Shown here: positions 36,926 through 46,199 of the stretch, piece after piece | Numbering within the stretch: the first letter of the stretch is position 1 | Layout: each line of letters starts with the position of its first letter | Source: Burkholderia sp. Ac-20365 | GTDB lineage: Bacteria; Pseudomonadota; Gammaproteobacteria; Burkholderiales; Burkholderiaceae | Assembly (NCBI RefSeq): GCF_017104715.1 | Contig: NZ_JAAGPI010000007.1 | Coordinates: 297,610-361,609 of the forward strand | DNA length: 64,000 nucleotides | Reading direction: 5' to 3' | Notes under the pieces: model-generated | What the model saw: the letters and a program-made list of their open reading frames with translations, nothing else | Databases searched by the model: none | What the model was told of the DNA's origin: nothing | Position numbers and translations under genes: made by a program

Positions 36926-37492
36926 ATGGAAAACCGGCTCGGGAATGGCTCTGGGTCCGGCCTGTTTCTGAACAGCGCGAACGACAGCATGCTAGGTAAA
37001 GACGACGTATTGAAGCTTCTTGAAGATCGGGACATTCCGTTTTCTTTCGAGGAACACGATCCGGTACTCAACATGGCTGAGTCCGGAATGTTGACACTTT
37101 CTGTCGTAGGGGCTCGCTGCAAGAACCTGCTCCTGCAGGACAAGAAGGGGCACTACTTCCTTATCGTGACGACTGCCGCCAAGTCGCTGGATCTGGCTCG
37201 TATCGCTGAAATAGTCGGCAGCAAACGCCTGTCGTTTGCGTCGGCGGACACGCTCTTCGAGTTGCTGGGTATTCGTGCGGGCTCGTTGAGTCCACTTGCG
37301 CTGGTCAATGATGAAACCAAACGCGTACGACTTGTCATCGATACCGAATTGACCGGAGAAGCGATCTTTCTGTTTCATCCGCTCGAGAACAATGCGAGCG
37401 TGTCGCTTTCCAGAAGCGCTCTGGATGCATTTCTTCGCAGCATTGAACATCCGGCAGACTGGCTGCCTCTCGCTGCAAGAGCCTCGGATTGA
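36926..37492 (+). CDS. YbaK/ProX-domain aminoacyl-tRNA deacylase-like protein
   Basis: A 188-residue protein of the YbaK/EbsC fold, similar to PrdX-type prolyl-tRNA deacylases: EHDPVLNMAESG, CKNLLLQDKKGHYFLIVTTA, LGIRAGSLSPLALVND and VRLVIDTEL are family positions, with the Lys of CKNLLL expected at the active site. Such proteins hydrolyse mischarged tRNAs. The first 21 residues are Gly/Ser/Asn-rich, so the ATG at 36989 is an alternative start, but GAGGA precedes the ATG at 36926. Its place 11 bases after aspartase is unusual and may mean that it guards against an amino acid handled by this unit. Confidence 0.8.
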   Translation: MENRLGNGSGSGLFLNSANDSMLGKDDVLKLLEDRDIPFSFEEHDPVLNMAESGMLTLSVVGARCKNLLLQDKKGHYFLIVTTAAKSLDLARIAEIVGSKRLSFASADTLFELLGIRAGSLSPLALVNDETKRVRLVIDTELTGEAIFLFHPLENNASVSLSRSALDAFLRSIEHPADWLPLAARASD

Positions 37493-37575
37493 GGATGCGA
37501 ATGTTCGATATGCGCTTCCAGTTGCATGGCGGACAGGTCAGCATCGTTAACGTCTCGCCGCTCTAGATGTGCTGA

Positions 37576-37764
37576 TCATCGGCGCCGCTTTGCAGGGTTT
37601 GTCGTATCGGACGCGCGATCTTGCTGCTGATCGGCCGAACGCTGGCGGCGAGCTTCGGTATCCATGAGGTGTGTCAGCATCGCTGCGCTGGCGCCAGCCG
37701 CGTCGCCGACAAGGATCGCATCGAGAATGGCCTTGTGAAGCGGAAGCGATATCGGGTGGCGAAT
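37576..37764 (-). pseudogene. C-terminal remnant of a GntR/FCD regulator
   Basis: Minus-strand residues HPISLPLHKAILDAILVGDA and then AGASAAMLTHL match the last helices of an FCD domain, followed by a normal-looking polar tail and stop. The helix-turn-helix and most of the ligand domain are gone. The fragment ends where a plus-strand MFS remnant begins, so a deletion has joined two once-divergent genes. Confidence 0.6.
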
Positions 37765-38341
37765 TTCTTCGGCGGCATGCTTACCCGCAAGATCGACGCG
37801 AAGAAGGTGGTGATCTGGACTTTCGCTATCTGGTCGGCGGCAACGGTGTATGTTGGCTTTACCCATTCGCTTACGGTGTTGCTCGCTTGCAGGCTGATTC
37901 TGGGTCTCGCTGAGGGTGTCTACTGGCCGCAACAATGGCGCTTGGTTTTATTCTGCTGACTCCGCTCTATAACATGGCCGGATGGCGGGTCATGTTCATC
38001 GTGATGGGTGCGATCGGCCTCGTTGGCATCGCGCCACTGTTCATCGCGGCGCTGCGTCCCGAAAGCGAGGCGCCGTATGCGCCTGCTGCTACGAGTGGGC
38101 CGCGTCACGCAAAACCGCTCACGTTCGCGTCGCTTCGCGGGTATCCGTTTCTGCTGCTGCTTTTCAGCTATGTGATGCAGGGCATGTTGTTCTGGGGCGT
38201 GACGCTGTGGATCCCGCTCGCGGTGCGAAGCTCGCGCTGATTACCCTTGCGCTGGGCTGCTACGCGAGCAGCGACTCGCCGAATATCTGGTCAATCCTGC
38301 AGTCGACGATTGAGCCCGAGTCGCACCGCGCCGACCAGTGA
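37756..38341 (+). pseudogene. Decayed MFS transporter remnant
   Basis: Three pieces of an MFS permease lie in different frames. 37756-37935 reads VANFFGGMLTRKIDAKKVVI and ends EGVYWPQQ. 37935-38240 reads FILLTPLYNMAGWRVMFIVM and on to GVTLWIPLAV. 38240-38341 reads YASSDSPNIWSILQS. N-terminal and internal parts are missing, including the loop after EGVYWPQQ, and the frame changes twice. It cannot make a working transporter. A former GntR/MFS pair was lost here, perhaps when the present GntR gene at 38579 and its ABC operon arrived. Confidence 0.7.
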
Positions 38342-38519
38342 GTCGGCGACGCGCAATGTGAGCGTTTGAGCGTTGTGTCTGTTTCTGGTATTGCCAGCCA
38401 CGCGTTGGTACTGCCGACCGAGCGACCGGTGATCACTTTTTTTCGAGTAGGTTTCACATCGCTGAGATGAGGGTTTTCCCTTATTTGGTCGTTTTATTGG
38501 ATTGATATATTGAATGCAC

Positions 38520-38533
38520 GGATACAAATATCC
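38520..38533. promoter_or_regulatory. Inverted repeat upstream of the GntR gene
   Basis: GGATACAAATATCC has 5-base arms GGATA/TATCC around CAAA, about 50 bases before the GntR start in an A/T-rich promoter-like stretch. It could be an operator for autoregulation. A second, different palindrome (TAGAAA/TTTCTA at 39273-39286) precedes the ABC genes. Confidence 0.3.
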
Positions 38534-38578
38534 AGTCTTACATAAAGCTTTATCTCTGCTGAACACATCGGGACGACC

Positions 38579-39250
38579 ATGGAAGAAAGCGTTCATTCTT
38601 TTCGCGCGGGGTTCGCAGTCACGGCAGAAGAAGAGGCCTATGCGCACGTGCTGTATCGCATCCGCATGGGTGTTTATCGCGCTGGGGATCGCCTGATCCC
38701 CGAGGACATCGCGGCAGAGATCGACACGAGCCGTATGCCGGTGCGAGAAGCGTTCCGAAGGCTCGCGAGCGAGGGACTCGTGGTGATCCGGCCGAATCGC
38801 GGCGCGATTGTCCGCGGCCTGGACGCCGACGAGATGGAAGAAGTGTTCTGCATGCGCGGCGCGCTTGAGGGACTGGCGGCGAAGATGGCCCTGCCGGACA
38901 TCACACCGGCACATATATCCGAACTTACCCGGCTTCTCGAAGTGATGGAAAGCCACGAGCAGGATGCGCATCAGTGGGTCAGTGCACATCGGAACTTTCA
39001 CGAATATCTGTGCCAGTTGAGCGGGCGCAAACGCCTTATCGCGCAGATTGCCGGCCTGCACACTGTCGTTGAGCCACACATGCGGCTTTGGCTGCAACTT
39101 GCCGACAAGCAGATGACGTCGCGCGACGATCACACGACGATCATCGACGCCATCAAAAGCGGCGATCCCGTGGTTGTCGAGGCATCCGTGCGTGAGCACA
39201 TCGAAGCGACGATTCCGGCGCTTCGTCAATGGATGACGTCGAGCCACTAA
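38579..39250 (+). CDS. GntR family transcriptional regulator (FCD type)
   Basis: A 223-residue regulator. The winged helix domain covers about residues 15-80 (IRMGVYRAGDRLIPEDIAAE, SRMPVREAFRRLASEGLVVI), and the FCD domain about 90-215, with SAHRNFHEYLCQLSG and the second His region DDHTTIIDAIKSGD. It is co-directional with the polar amino acid ABC transporter that begins 118 bases later and is likely its regulator. The protein is only distantly similar to the GntR pair at 17777 and 28730. Confidence 0.85.
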   Translation: MEESVHSFRAGFAVTAEEEAYAHVLYRIRMGVYRAGDRLIPEDIAAEIDTSRMPVREAFRRLASEGLVVIRPNRGAIVRGLDADEMEEVFCMRGALEGLAAKMALPDITPAHISELTRLLEVMESHEQDAHQWVSAHRNFHEYLCQLSGRKRLIAQIAGLHTVVEPHMRLWLQLADKQMTSRDDHTTIIDAIKSGDPVVVEASVREHIEATIPALRQWMTSSH

Positions 39251-39272
39251 TCAGAACCGCATTGTTCACAGC

Positions 39273-39286
39273 TAGAAATCTTTCTA
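39273..39286. promoter_or_regulatory. Palindrome upstream of the ABC transporter operon
   Basis: TAGAAATCTTTCTA has perfect 6-base arms with a 2-base spacer. It lies 83 bases before the binding-protein start, in an A/T-rich leader. It is a candidate operator for the GntR regulator encoded just upstream. Confidence 0.35.
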
Positions 39287-39368
39287 AACATTTAGTAATA
39301 CATATATATCGAGTGCGACGTGAAGATATTGTCGTACATGACCTACACCTAACCTGTTGAGCATCGAC

Positions 39369-40163
39369 ATGAAACGACTCGCAAAGACTCTGCTCGGACT
39401 AGCCGTATGCGTGCTTGCCTTGAACGCGCATGCGAAAGAATGGAAAGACATCCGCATTGGTTATGAAGGCGCGTACCCTCCGTTCTCGTCAATTCAACCG
39501 GACGGCAAGCCGGTTGGCTTCGATATCGACATGATTCACGCACTGTGTGAACAGATGCACGCCAACTGCACGCTCGTACAGATCAACTGGGATGGGCTGA
39601 TTCCCGCATTGCAGGCCGAGAAGATCGACGCAATCGTCGCGTCCGTTGCGATTACGGCCGAACGCAAACAGAAGGTCGATTTCACCGAGAAGTACTACAA
39701 CTCGCCGCGCCGCCTGATCGCATCGAAGTCGAGTCCGATCAAGGACTCGACGCCTGCCGAACTGAAGGGCAAACGCGTCGGCGTGCAGCGAGGCACGCTG
39801 GCGGACAAGTACGCGAGCGCGTACTGGGCGCAAAGCGGCGTCCAGATCGTACGCTACGCGACGCAAGACGAGGCCTATATGGATCTTCGCTCAGGCCGGC
39901 TCGATGCCGGATTGCAGGATGCGACCGCCGCCTATAGCGCCTTTCTGTCCAAACCTGAAGGCGCGAACTTCAAGTTCGTCGGACAGCCGATTCTCGGCTC
40001 GACGCCTGAACAGAAGACACTGCTCGGAGAGGGTTACGGAATCCCTGTGCGTAAAGGTGATGACGATCTGAAGCAGCAGTTCAATCACGCTATCGAGGCG
40101 ATTCGTGCAAATGGCGTCTATCAGTCGATCGAGAAGAAGTACTTCAACTTCGATATCTACTGA
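39369..40163 (+). CDS. Polar amino acid ABC transporter substrate-binding protein
   Basis: A 264-residue periplasmic protein of solute-binding family 3. The signal peptide is MKRLAKTLLGLAVCVLALNA then HA. The mature part has RIGYEGAYPPFSS, GKPVGFDIDMIHALCEQM, VASVAITAERKQKVDFTEKY and GKRVGVQRGTLADKYA, the ArgT/HisJ/OccT-type pattern. The ATG at 39369 starts the signal peptide; a TTG four codons earlier is less likely. The ligand is probably a basic or opine-like amino acid, by family. The next gene is a permease after 66 bases. Confidence 0.9.
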   Translation: MKRLAKTLLGLAVCVLALNAHAKEWKDIRIGYEGAYPPFSSIQPDGKPVGFDIDMIHALCEQMHANCTLVQINWDGLIPALQAEKIDAIVASVAITAERKQKVDFTEKYYNSPRRLIASKSSPIKDSTPAELKGKRVGVQRGTLADKYASAYWAQSGVQIVRYATQDEAYMDLRSGRLDAGLQDATAAYSAFLSKPEGANFKFVGQPILGSTPEQKTLLGEGYGIPVRKGDDDLKQQFNHAIEAIRANGVYQSIEKKYFNFDIY

Positions 40164-40229
40164 TCTCGCGGGTAAAGCGCCGCGATCGATTATTCGCGTG
40201 GTCTCCAATTCGTCATCACAGGTGGAAGC

Positions 40230-40928
40230 ATGCTCGAACTCCAGGAGTACTTCCCCGCGCTATTACGGGGCGCCGGGATCACGCTCATCCTCGCGGTTCT
40301 GTCAGTGGTTCTCGCAGTGTGCGTGGGGATGATCGGTGCCGTCGCCAAGCTATACGGCTCGCGCACGATTGTTTCGATGGCTTCGGCCTACACGACGCTG
40401 ATTCGCGGCGTCCCCGAGTTCGTAATGATGCTGCTCGTCTTTTACGGCGGGCAACTGGCCCTCAATCAGCTGGCATCGTTGATGGGCTTTCATGCGCCGG
40501 ATGTAGATGCCTTCGTGGCAGCCGTGCTTACCATTGGCTTCATTTTCGGCGCGTATTACACGGAGACGTTTCGCGGCGCGATCCTGAGCGTGCCGCGCGG
40601 TCAGATGGAAGCAGCACGCGCTTATGGCTTTTCGGGCTGGCTGGCATTTCGCCGCATCCTGTTTCCGCAGATGATGCGTCTCGCGCTTCCCGCAGCGGTC
40701 AACAACTGGCTGGTGTTGCTGAAGGCAACGGCAATTGCGTCGCTGATCGGTCTGCACGACGTGATGTTCATTGCCGATCAGGCGGGCCGCACAACGCAGG
40801 CGCCAATGACCTTCTATCTTGCAGCCTGTGCGATGTATCTCGTGGTCACGTCGGGATCGACGGCATGTCTCGCGCGAGCACGCACGTATCTTCAGAGAGG
40901 CGTTCGGGAAGGGAGCCTGCATCGATGA
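40230..40928 (+). CDS. Polar amino acid ABC transporter permease
   Basis: A 232-residue HisQ/OccQ-like permease with five or six helices. TTLIRGVPEFVMMLLVFYGG and the coupling loop AARAYGFSGWLAFRRILFPQ are typical. Its stop overlaps the next start as ATGA, which means coupled translation of the permease pair. Confidence 0.9.
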   Translation: MLELQEYFPALLRGAGITLILAVLSVVLAVCVGMIGAVAKLYGSRTIVSMASAYTTLIRGVPEFVMMLLVFYGGQLALNQLASLMGFHAPDVDAFVAAVLTIGFIFGAYYTETFRGAILSVPRGQMEAARAYGFSGWLAFRRILFPQMMRLALPAAVNNWLVLLKATAIASLIGLHDVMFIADQAGRTTQAPMTFYLAACAMYLVVTSGSTACLARARTYLQRGVREGSLHR

Positions 40929-41650
40929 CATACGAACAGCTCGGACAACTGTTTGCCTCCTACGCGAGCGGCTTGTGGGTCACGGTCCAGCTCACCGTGT
41001 TCTCACTCGCGATGGGTTTGCTGATTTCCATTCCGCTAGCGGTACTGCGTGTGTCGCCTAACCGTATCGCGAGTGGCCCGGTTGCCCTCTATACCTGGTT
41101 CATGCGCGGCACGCCTTTGCTCGCTCAACTGATGATCGTCTACTACGGTTTCGGTCAATTCCAGTGGTTGCAGGACGGGTGGCAGCGCGGCAATCCCGTG
41201 CTTTCCTTGCTACGCGATCCCTACTATTGCGCACTGATTGCACTCACCGCGAACACATGCGCCTATACGACGGAGATTCTCGCGGGCGCATTGCGTGCAA
41301 CGCCCTACGGCGAGATAGAAGCCGCACAGGCATACGGCATGAGCCGGTTCATGGCGTGGAGAAGAATTCTTCTGCCGTCCGCGCTACGCCGTTTTATTCC
41401 TGCGTACAGCAACGAGGTGATCCTGATGTTGCACGGCACGTCGCTGGTAAGCGCGATCACGATCGTCGACCTGACGGGTGTTGCGCGTGATTTCTACGCG
41501 AACTACTACGCGCCCTTCGAGGCCTTTATCTCGGTCGGATCCGTGTATTTCGGGTTGACCACCATCATCACGCTTCTGGTGAGATTCACCGAGCGCCGAT
41601 ATCTGGTTTATCTGCGTCCCCAGAACTTTGCCACTCTCGCTAAAGGCTAG
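40925..41650 (+). CDS. Polar amino acid ABC transporter permease
   Basis: A 241-residue HisM/OccM-like permease. WFMRGTPLLAQLMIVYYGFG near the middle and EAAQAYGMSRFMAWRRILLP as the coupling loop mark the family. The start at 40925 overlaps the first permease stop by 4 bases; the frame runs open upstream but is a shadow of the first permease gene there. Confidence 0.9.
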   Translation: MTYEQLGQLFASYASGLWVTVQLTVFSLAMGLLISIPLAVLRVSPNRIASGPVALYTWFMRGTPLLAQLMIVYYGFGQFQWLQDGWQRGNPVLSLLRDPYYCALIALTANTCAYTTEILAGALRATPYGEIEAAQAYGMSRFMAWRRILLPSALRRFIPAYSNEVILMLHGTSLVSAITIVDLTGVARDFYANYYAPFEAFISVGSVYFGLTTIITLLVRFTERRYLVYLRPQNFATLAKG

Positions 41651-41660
41651 AACCCGTCAT

Positions 41661-42425
41661 ATGAACGCATTGACTGTCGAAAATCTGCACAAGCGGTACG
41701 GCGAGAACGAAGTGCTCAAAGGCGTTTCGCTATCGGCGAAACGAGGGGACGTGATCAGCATGATCGGTTCTTCAGGATCAGGAAAGAGTACGTTCCTGCG
41801 CTGCATCAACTTTCTTGAATCGCCATCGTCGGGGCGCGTGAGCCTCAACGGCAATGAAGTCCGCACCTCGACCAACGGAAGCGGAGAGATCCGTATCAGC
41901 GATCCCGCACAGCTGAGGCAAATGCGCACTCGGCTCTCAATGGTCTTCCAGCATTTCAACCTCTGGGCACACATGACGGTACTCGAGAACGTGATGGAAG
42001 CGCCCAGACATGTGCTGAAGCTGACCAAAGCAGAAGCCACGGAACGCGCGGGGCGCTATCTGGAACAGGTCGGCATGACGCGTTTCGCGCACGCGTATCC
42101 GTCGCATCTTTCGGGTGGCCAGCAGCAGCGCGTTGCGATTGCACGCGCGCTCGCCATGGAGCCCGAAGCATTGCTCTTTGACGAGCCCACGTCGGCGCTT
42201 GACCCGGAACTCGTCGGCGATGTGCTCAAGGTGATGCGCGATCTCGCGGACGAAGGCCGCACGATGATCGTGGTGACGCACGAAATGGGTTTTGCACGCG
42301 AGGTTTCGAATCATGTGGTCTTTCTACATCAGGGTGTGGTCGAAGAAGAAGGCCATCCCCGCGACGTGCTGAAAACGCCAAAAAGCGAGCGCCTCCAGCG
42401 ATTCCTGTCTGGCGCGATGAAATAG
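41661..42425 (+). CDS. Polar amino acid ABC transporter ATP-binding protein
   Basis: A 254-residue HisP-like ATPase. Walker A is GSSGSGKST, then FLRCINFLE, the Q-loop MVFQHFNLWAHM, the signature LSGGQQQRVAIARALAMEP and Walker B ALLFDEPTSALDPELV. The ATG at 41661 gives MNALTVENLHKRYGEN, matching the family start, and lies 10 bases after the permease stop. Confidence 0.95.
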   Translation: MNALTVENLHKRYGENEVLKGVSLSAKRGDVISMIGSSGSGKSTFLRCINFLESPSSGRVSLNGNEVRTSTNGSGEIRISDPAQLRQMRTRLSMVFQHFNLWAHMTVLENVMEAPRHVLKLTKAEATERAGRYLEQVGMTRFAHAYPSHLSGGQQQRVAIARALAMEPEALLFDEPTSALDPELVGDVLKVMRDLADEGRTMIVVTHEMGFAREVSNHVVFLHQGVVEEEGHPRDVLKTPKSERLQRFLSGAMK

Positions 42426-42483
42426 TCCCAACACCGAACGACGAGAACACCAACGTGGATGAGACGAATCAAGGAACGAACCC

Positions 42484-43854
42484 ATGCAAAACCTGAAACA
42501 GAACGACATCGATCATTACCTTCATCCTTATACCAATCTCAGTCTGCATCGCGAAGTGGGACCGATGGTGATCGAGCGTGGCGAAGGCGTATATGTCTAC
42601 GATAACGAGGGCAAACGGTATATCGAAGGACTCGGTGGTCTTTTCTGCGCATCGCTAGGATTTAGCGAGACCCGGCTGGCGGACGCTGCGGACCGGCAGA
42701 TGCGAAAGCTGCCGTTCTATCACGCGTTCGGCCATAAGTCGTCGGAGCCTGCGATCCTGCTGGCAGAGAAGCTGATTTCGATGGCGCCGGTGCCGATGTC
42801 CAAGGTGTTTTTCGCGAATTCGGGGTCGGAGGCCAACGACACTGCCGTCAAGTTGATCTGGTATTTCAACAACGCAATTGGCCGCCCGGAGAAGAAGAAA
42901 ATCATCTCCCGCGCACGTGCCTATCACGGCGTGACGGTAGCGTCGGCGAGTCTGACGGGCCTGCCGAACAATCATCGCGATTTCGACTTGCCCATCGATC
43001 GGATTCTGCACACCGATTGCCCGCATTTCTATCGCTACGGTTTGGCTGGCGAGAGCGAAGAGCAGTTCGCTACGCGCTGCGCGCAATCGCTGGAAAGGCT
43101 GATTCTCGAAGAGGGTGCCGATACCATCGCGGCGTTTTTCGCTGAGCCGATCATGGCGTCCGGCGGTGTGATCGTGCCGCCTGCCACGTACATGGAGAAG
43201 ATCCAGGCCGTACTCAAACGGCACGATATCCTGCTCGTCGCGGATGAAGTGATCTGCGGATTCGGACGCACGGGGAACATGTTCGGCTCGCAGACCTTCG
43301 GCATGCAGCCCGACATGATCACGATGGCCAAGCAACTGTCCGCCGGCTATCTGCCTATATCGGCGTTAATGGTCAACGAGCGAATCTATCGTGGCCTCGT
43401 CACCGAGAGCGAGAAGATCGGCACGTTCGGACACGGATTCACGTACAGCGGCCATCCCGTGTGCGCTGCCGTCGCGCTGGAGACGCTGAACATCTACGAA
43501 CAGGACGGCATTCTCGAACATGTGCGCGCCGTGACGCCGCACTTTCAGGAGCGGCTGGCCGGACTCGGCCGGCATCCGCTCGTCGGTGAGGCGCGCGGCG
43601 CGGGGCTGCTTGCCGCTGTCGAACTGGTCGCAAACAAGGAAAGCAAGGAAGCATTTGCGCCTTCCGAGGGCGTCGCGGCGTATGCCGGTACGCGCGCGTT
43701 GTCGCATGGGCTGATTACGCGTGCGCTAGGCGATACCGTCAATTTCTGCCCGCCGCTCATCGTGACGCATGCGCAGATCGACGAAATATTCGACGCCGCC
43801 ACTCGCGCACTCGACGATACGCTCGCATGGCGCAAAGCGCTGCACAGCAACTGA
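42484..43854 (+). CDS. Class III PLP-dependent aminotransferase
   Basis: A 456-residue fold-type I aminotransferase. FFANSGSEANDTAVKL binds the PLP phosphate, Asp of LVADEVICGFGRTG (about residue 254) contacts the pyridine nitrogen, and Lys of TMAKQLSAGYLP (about 283) forms the Schiff base. The N-terminal HYLHPYTNLSLHREVGP resembles putrescine- or beta-alanine-pyruvate transaminases. With an amino acid importer before it and a gamma-glutamyltransferase after it, it probably deaminates the imported amine or omega-amino acid. The substrate is not certain. Confidence 0.9.
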   Translation: MQNLKQNDIDHYLHPYTNLSLHREVGPMVIERGEGVYVYDNEGKRYIEGLGGLFCASLGFSETRLADAADRQMRKLPFYHAFGHKSSEPAILLAEKLISMAPVPMSKVFFANSGSEANDTAVKLIWYFNNAIGRPEKKKIISRARAYHGVTVASASLTGLPNNHRDFDLPIDRILHTDCPHFYRYGLAGESEEQFATRCAQSLERLILEEGADTIAAFFAEPIMASGGVIVPPATYMEKIQAVLKRHDILLVADEVICGFGRTGNMFGSQTFGMQPDMITMAKQLSAGYLPISALMVNERIYRGLVTESEKIGTFGHGFTYSGHPVCAAVALETLNIYEQDGILEHVRAVTPHFQERLAGLGRHPLVGEARGAGLLAAVELVANKESKEAFAPSEGVAAYAGTRALSHGLITRALGDTVNFCPPLIVTHAQIDEIFDAATRALDDTLAWRKALHSN

Positions 43855-43871
43855 CAATACAGGCGAACACA

Positions 43872-45464
43872 ATGAGAAATTTCGAGCAACCGGGACGATC
43901 GCTCGTGATGTCGAAGAACGGCATGGCGGCAACATCGCATCCTGCTTCGACGCTTGCTGCCGTGAAGATCCTGGAAGCGGGCGGCAACGCGATGGATGCG
44001 GCGATTGCAGCCTGCGCAGTGCAGTGTGTGGTCGAGCCGGGCTCGACGGGGATAGGCGGCGACTGCTTCGCGCTGTATTCACGCGGTGGCAGCGATGACA
44101 TCGTCGCCTTCAATGGCTCTGGATGGGCTCCGCAGGCGGCCAGCGTGCAGGTGCTCAATTCGATGGGCATTTCATCGATCGAGCGCCACTCGCCTCATGC
44201 CGTGACGGTGCCAGGAGCCGTCGACGCCTGGGCGACGCTGTCGCGCGATCACGGCTCGCTGCCGTTCAAGTCGCTGTTTGCGCAGGCGATCAAGCTCGCG
44301 AGCGAGGGCTATGCCGTGGCGCCGCGTGCCGCAGCCGACTGGGCGAATCAGGCGGCACTGCTGGCGCTGGACAAGACGAGCCGGGAACAGATGCTGATCG
44401 ACGGCGCTGCACCTGCAGCGGGAACCCTTCACCGGCAGCCGTTGCTCGCGAAGTCGCTGATGGCTATCGCCGAAGCGGGTCCGCGCGCCTTCTACGAGGG
44501 CTTCATCGCGGAGGATATGGTCCAGTGCCTGAACAGCAAGGGCGGCCTGCACACGCTCGACGACTTCGCGCAGTACCGTGGCGAATACGTGCAGCCGATC
44601 AAGGCGAGCTTCCGCGGTTACGACGTGCATGAGTGCCCGCCGAACGGGCAGGGCATCATCGCGCTGCTGATTCTCAAGATTCTCGAAGGATTCGATGCGA
44701 CCGACGATCCTCTCGGCGCCGACCGGTTGCACCGCGAAATCGAGGCGACGCGACTTGCCTATTCGATCCGCGATGCGCTGCTTGGCGATCCGCGCGGCCA
44801 GCCGCTGGATGTCGACCGGCTGCTATCGGAGGAAACCGTGTCGGCACTGCGCGAGAGAATCACACTCGAGCGCGCGATAAACGACGTGTCCACGCACCGT
44901 CCCGCCGATCACAAGGACACGGTCTATATCTGCGTCGTCGACAAAGACCGCAATTGCGCGAGCTTCATCAACTCGCTCTTTCATCCTTTTGGCAGCGGGA
45001 TCATGGCGCCGCATAGCGGCGTGATGCTGCATAACCGCGGACAGAGCTTCACCGTCGAGGCAGGGCATCCCAATGCGATCGCACCGCGCGCGAGACCGAT
45101 GCACACCATCATTCCCGGCATGGTCACGAAGAACGGCAAAGTGCAGATGACCTTCGGCGTGATGGGCGGCCACTATCAGGCGATGGGGCACGCTCACTTT
45201 CTGTCGAAGGTGCTGGACTACGGACTGGATATGCAGTCGGCTATTGCATTGCCGCGCGTGTTTCCGCAACCCGGCACGGGTATCGTCGAAGCGGAATCCA
45301 CCTTGCCGGCTGCAACGCGCGACGAACTGATCCGGCGTGGGTTCAAGGTGGTGCCGCCAAACTGGGCGATCGGCGGCGCGCAGGCGATCTGGATCGATTG
45401 GGAGAACGGCACGCTTGCGGGTGCATCGGATCATCGCAAGGATGGCTGCGCGTTGGGTGTATGA
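43872..45464 (+). CDS. ggt: Gamma-glutamyltransferase family protein
   Basis: A 530-residue Ntn hydrolase. The N-terminal part has EAGGNAMDAAIAACAVQCVV and GSTGIGGDCFALY; the autoprocessing Thr is in HKDTVYICVVD (about residue 350), which becomes the nucleophile of the small subunit; FINSLFHPFGSG and GVMLHNRG follow. There is no clear signal peptide from ATG 43872, which suggests a cytoplasmic enzyme, unlike E. coli Ggt. It would cleave or transfer gamma-glutamyl groups, so the operon may import and use a gamma-glutamyl compound. The upstream in-frame region overlaps the aminotransferase end. Confidence 0.9.
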   Translation: MRNFEQPGRSLVMSKNGMAATSHPASTLAAVKILEAGGNAMDAAIAACAVQCVVEPGSTGIGGDCFALYSRGGSDDIVAFNGSGWAPQAASVQVLNSMGISSIERHSPHAVTVPGAVDAWATLSRDHGSLPFKSLFAQAIKLASEGYAVAPRAAADWANQAALLALDKTSREQMLIDGAAPAAGTLHRQPLLAKSLMAIAEAGPRAFYEGFIAEDMVQCLNSKGGLHTLDDFAQYRGEYVQPIKASFRGYDVHECPPNGQGIIALLILKILEGFDATDDPLGADRLHREIEATRLAYSIRDALLGDPRGQPLDVDRLLSEETVSALRERITLERAINDVSTHRPADHKDTVYICVVDKDRNCASFINSLFHPFGSGIMAPHSGVMLHNRGQSFTVEAGHPNAIAPRARPMHTIIPGMVTKNGKVQMTFGVMGGHYQAMGHAHFLSKVLDYGLDMQSAIALPRVFPQPGTGIVEAESTLPAATRDELIRRGFKVVPPNWAIGGAQAIWIDWENGTLAGASDHRKDGCALGV

Positions 45465-45940
45465 CGTGCCCGGGTGTGACGACGGGGAAGACCTGGAAGA
45501 CCGTTGTTCGCGTCTAGTGCCAAGCCGTGGGGGAGCGAAGTCCAAAACTAAAAAACGCGCTGGTGACGTGCAAATGCGACCTGATCCAGCGCAATCGCCT
45601 AAGCCATTGATCTATAACAAATTGTAATTATTTCGTCCATGAGGCTATCCAATATGATCTGGCTCGCGCCTATGTGGACCGTCATCCGCAGTGACAAACC
45701 TGTTCTGATTTGTCGCCGCGCCTGCCTCCTACGGCTACCGGAAAAAATCGCAACAGCGGCACTGCTCAATCAAGTGGTCCGCGCTGCCGAACTCATGTAA
45801 CTGATCTGAGCGTCCCCAGATCATGGCTCATCGCGTTGGGACCCCCGATATCCAGCTTCAGGCCGCTGTGAGAGAGGCAACGGGCTGGCCTAAGCAACGG
45901 GTATGGTCGCATTCTCAGGACAATCTGTGGAGTTGCGTGA
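45465..45940. other. Intergenic stretch before the IS remnant
   Basis: No gene is supported in these 476 bases. The part to about 45800 is unremarkable and becomes A/T-richer. From about 45820 the sequence may be the 5' flank of an IS5-type element, but I could not fix its terminal inverted repeat. Confidence 0.4.
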
Positions 45941-46154
45941 TGACACAGCTTGGTCTTGGTCTGGATCTGTCAACGAAGCGCACCCGCAAGCGCGAGTTTC
46001 TTGATGAGATGACGCGTGGTGCCGTGGCAGAAGCTGATTGCGCTCATTGAACCGCATTACCCGAAAGGCAAGACGGGCCGCCCGCCGTTCCCGGTCGCGA
46101 CGATGCTGCGCATTCACTTCATGCAGCAATGGTTCAGTCTCTCGGACCCGGCGA
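45941..46154 (+). pseudogene. Truncated IS5-family transposase, N-terminal remnant
   Basis: The reading MTQLGLGLDLSTKRTRKREF then LDEMTR continues after a one-frame shift as VPWQKLIALIEPHYPKGKTG, RPPFPVATMLRIHFMQQWF and SLSDPAM, the conserved N-terminus of IS5-type transposases. The frameshift is at about 46013-46020. The gene stops matching at 46154, where about two thirds of the protein should still follow. The break coincides with TGTAAGT, the possible end of the Tn7-like element. The missing half was not found elsewhere in the window. Confidence 0.8.
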
Positions 46155-46199
46155 TGTAAGTAATCTATTGACCACGATCCTTACTGTGCGGCGTATGCG

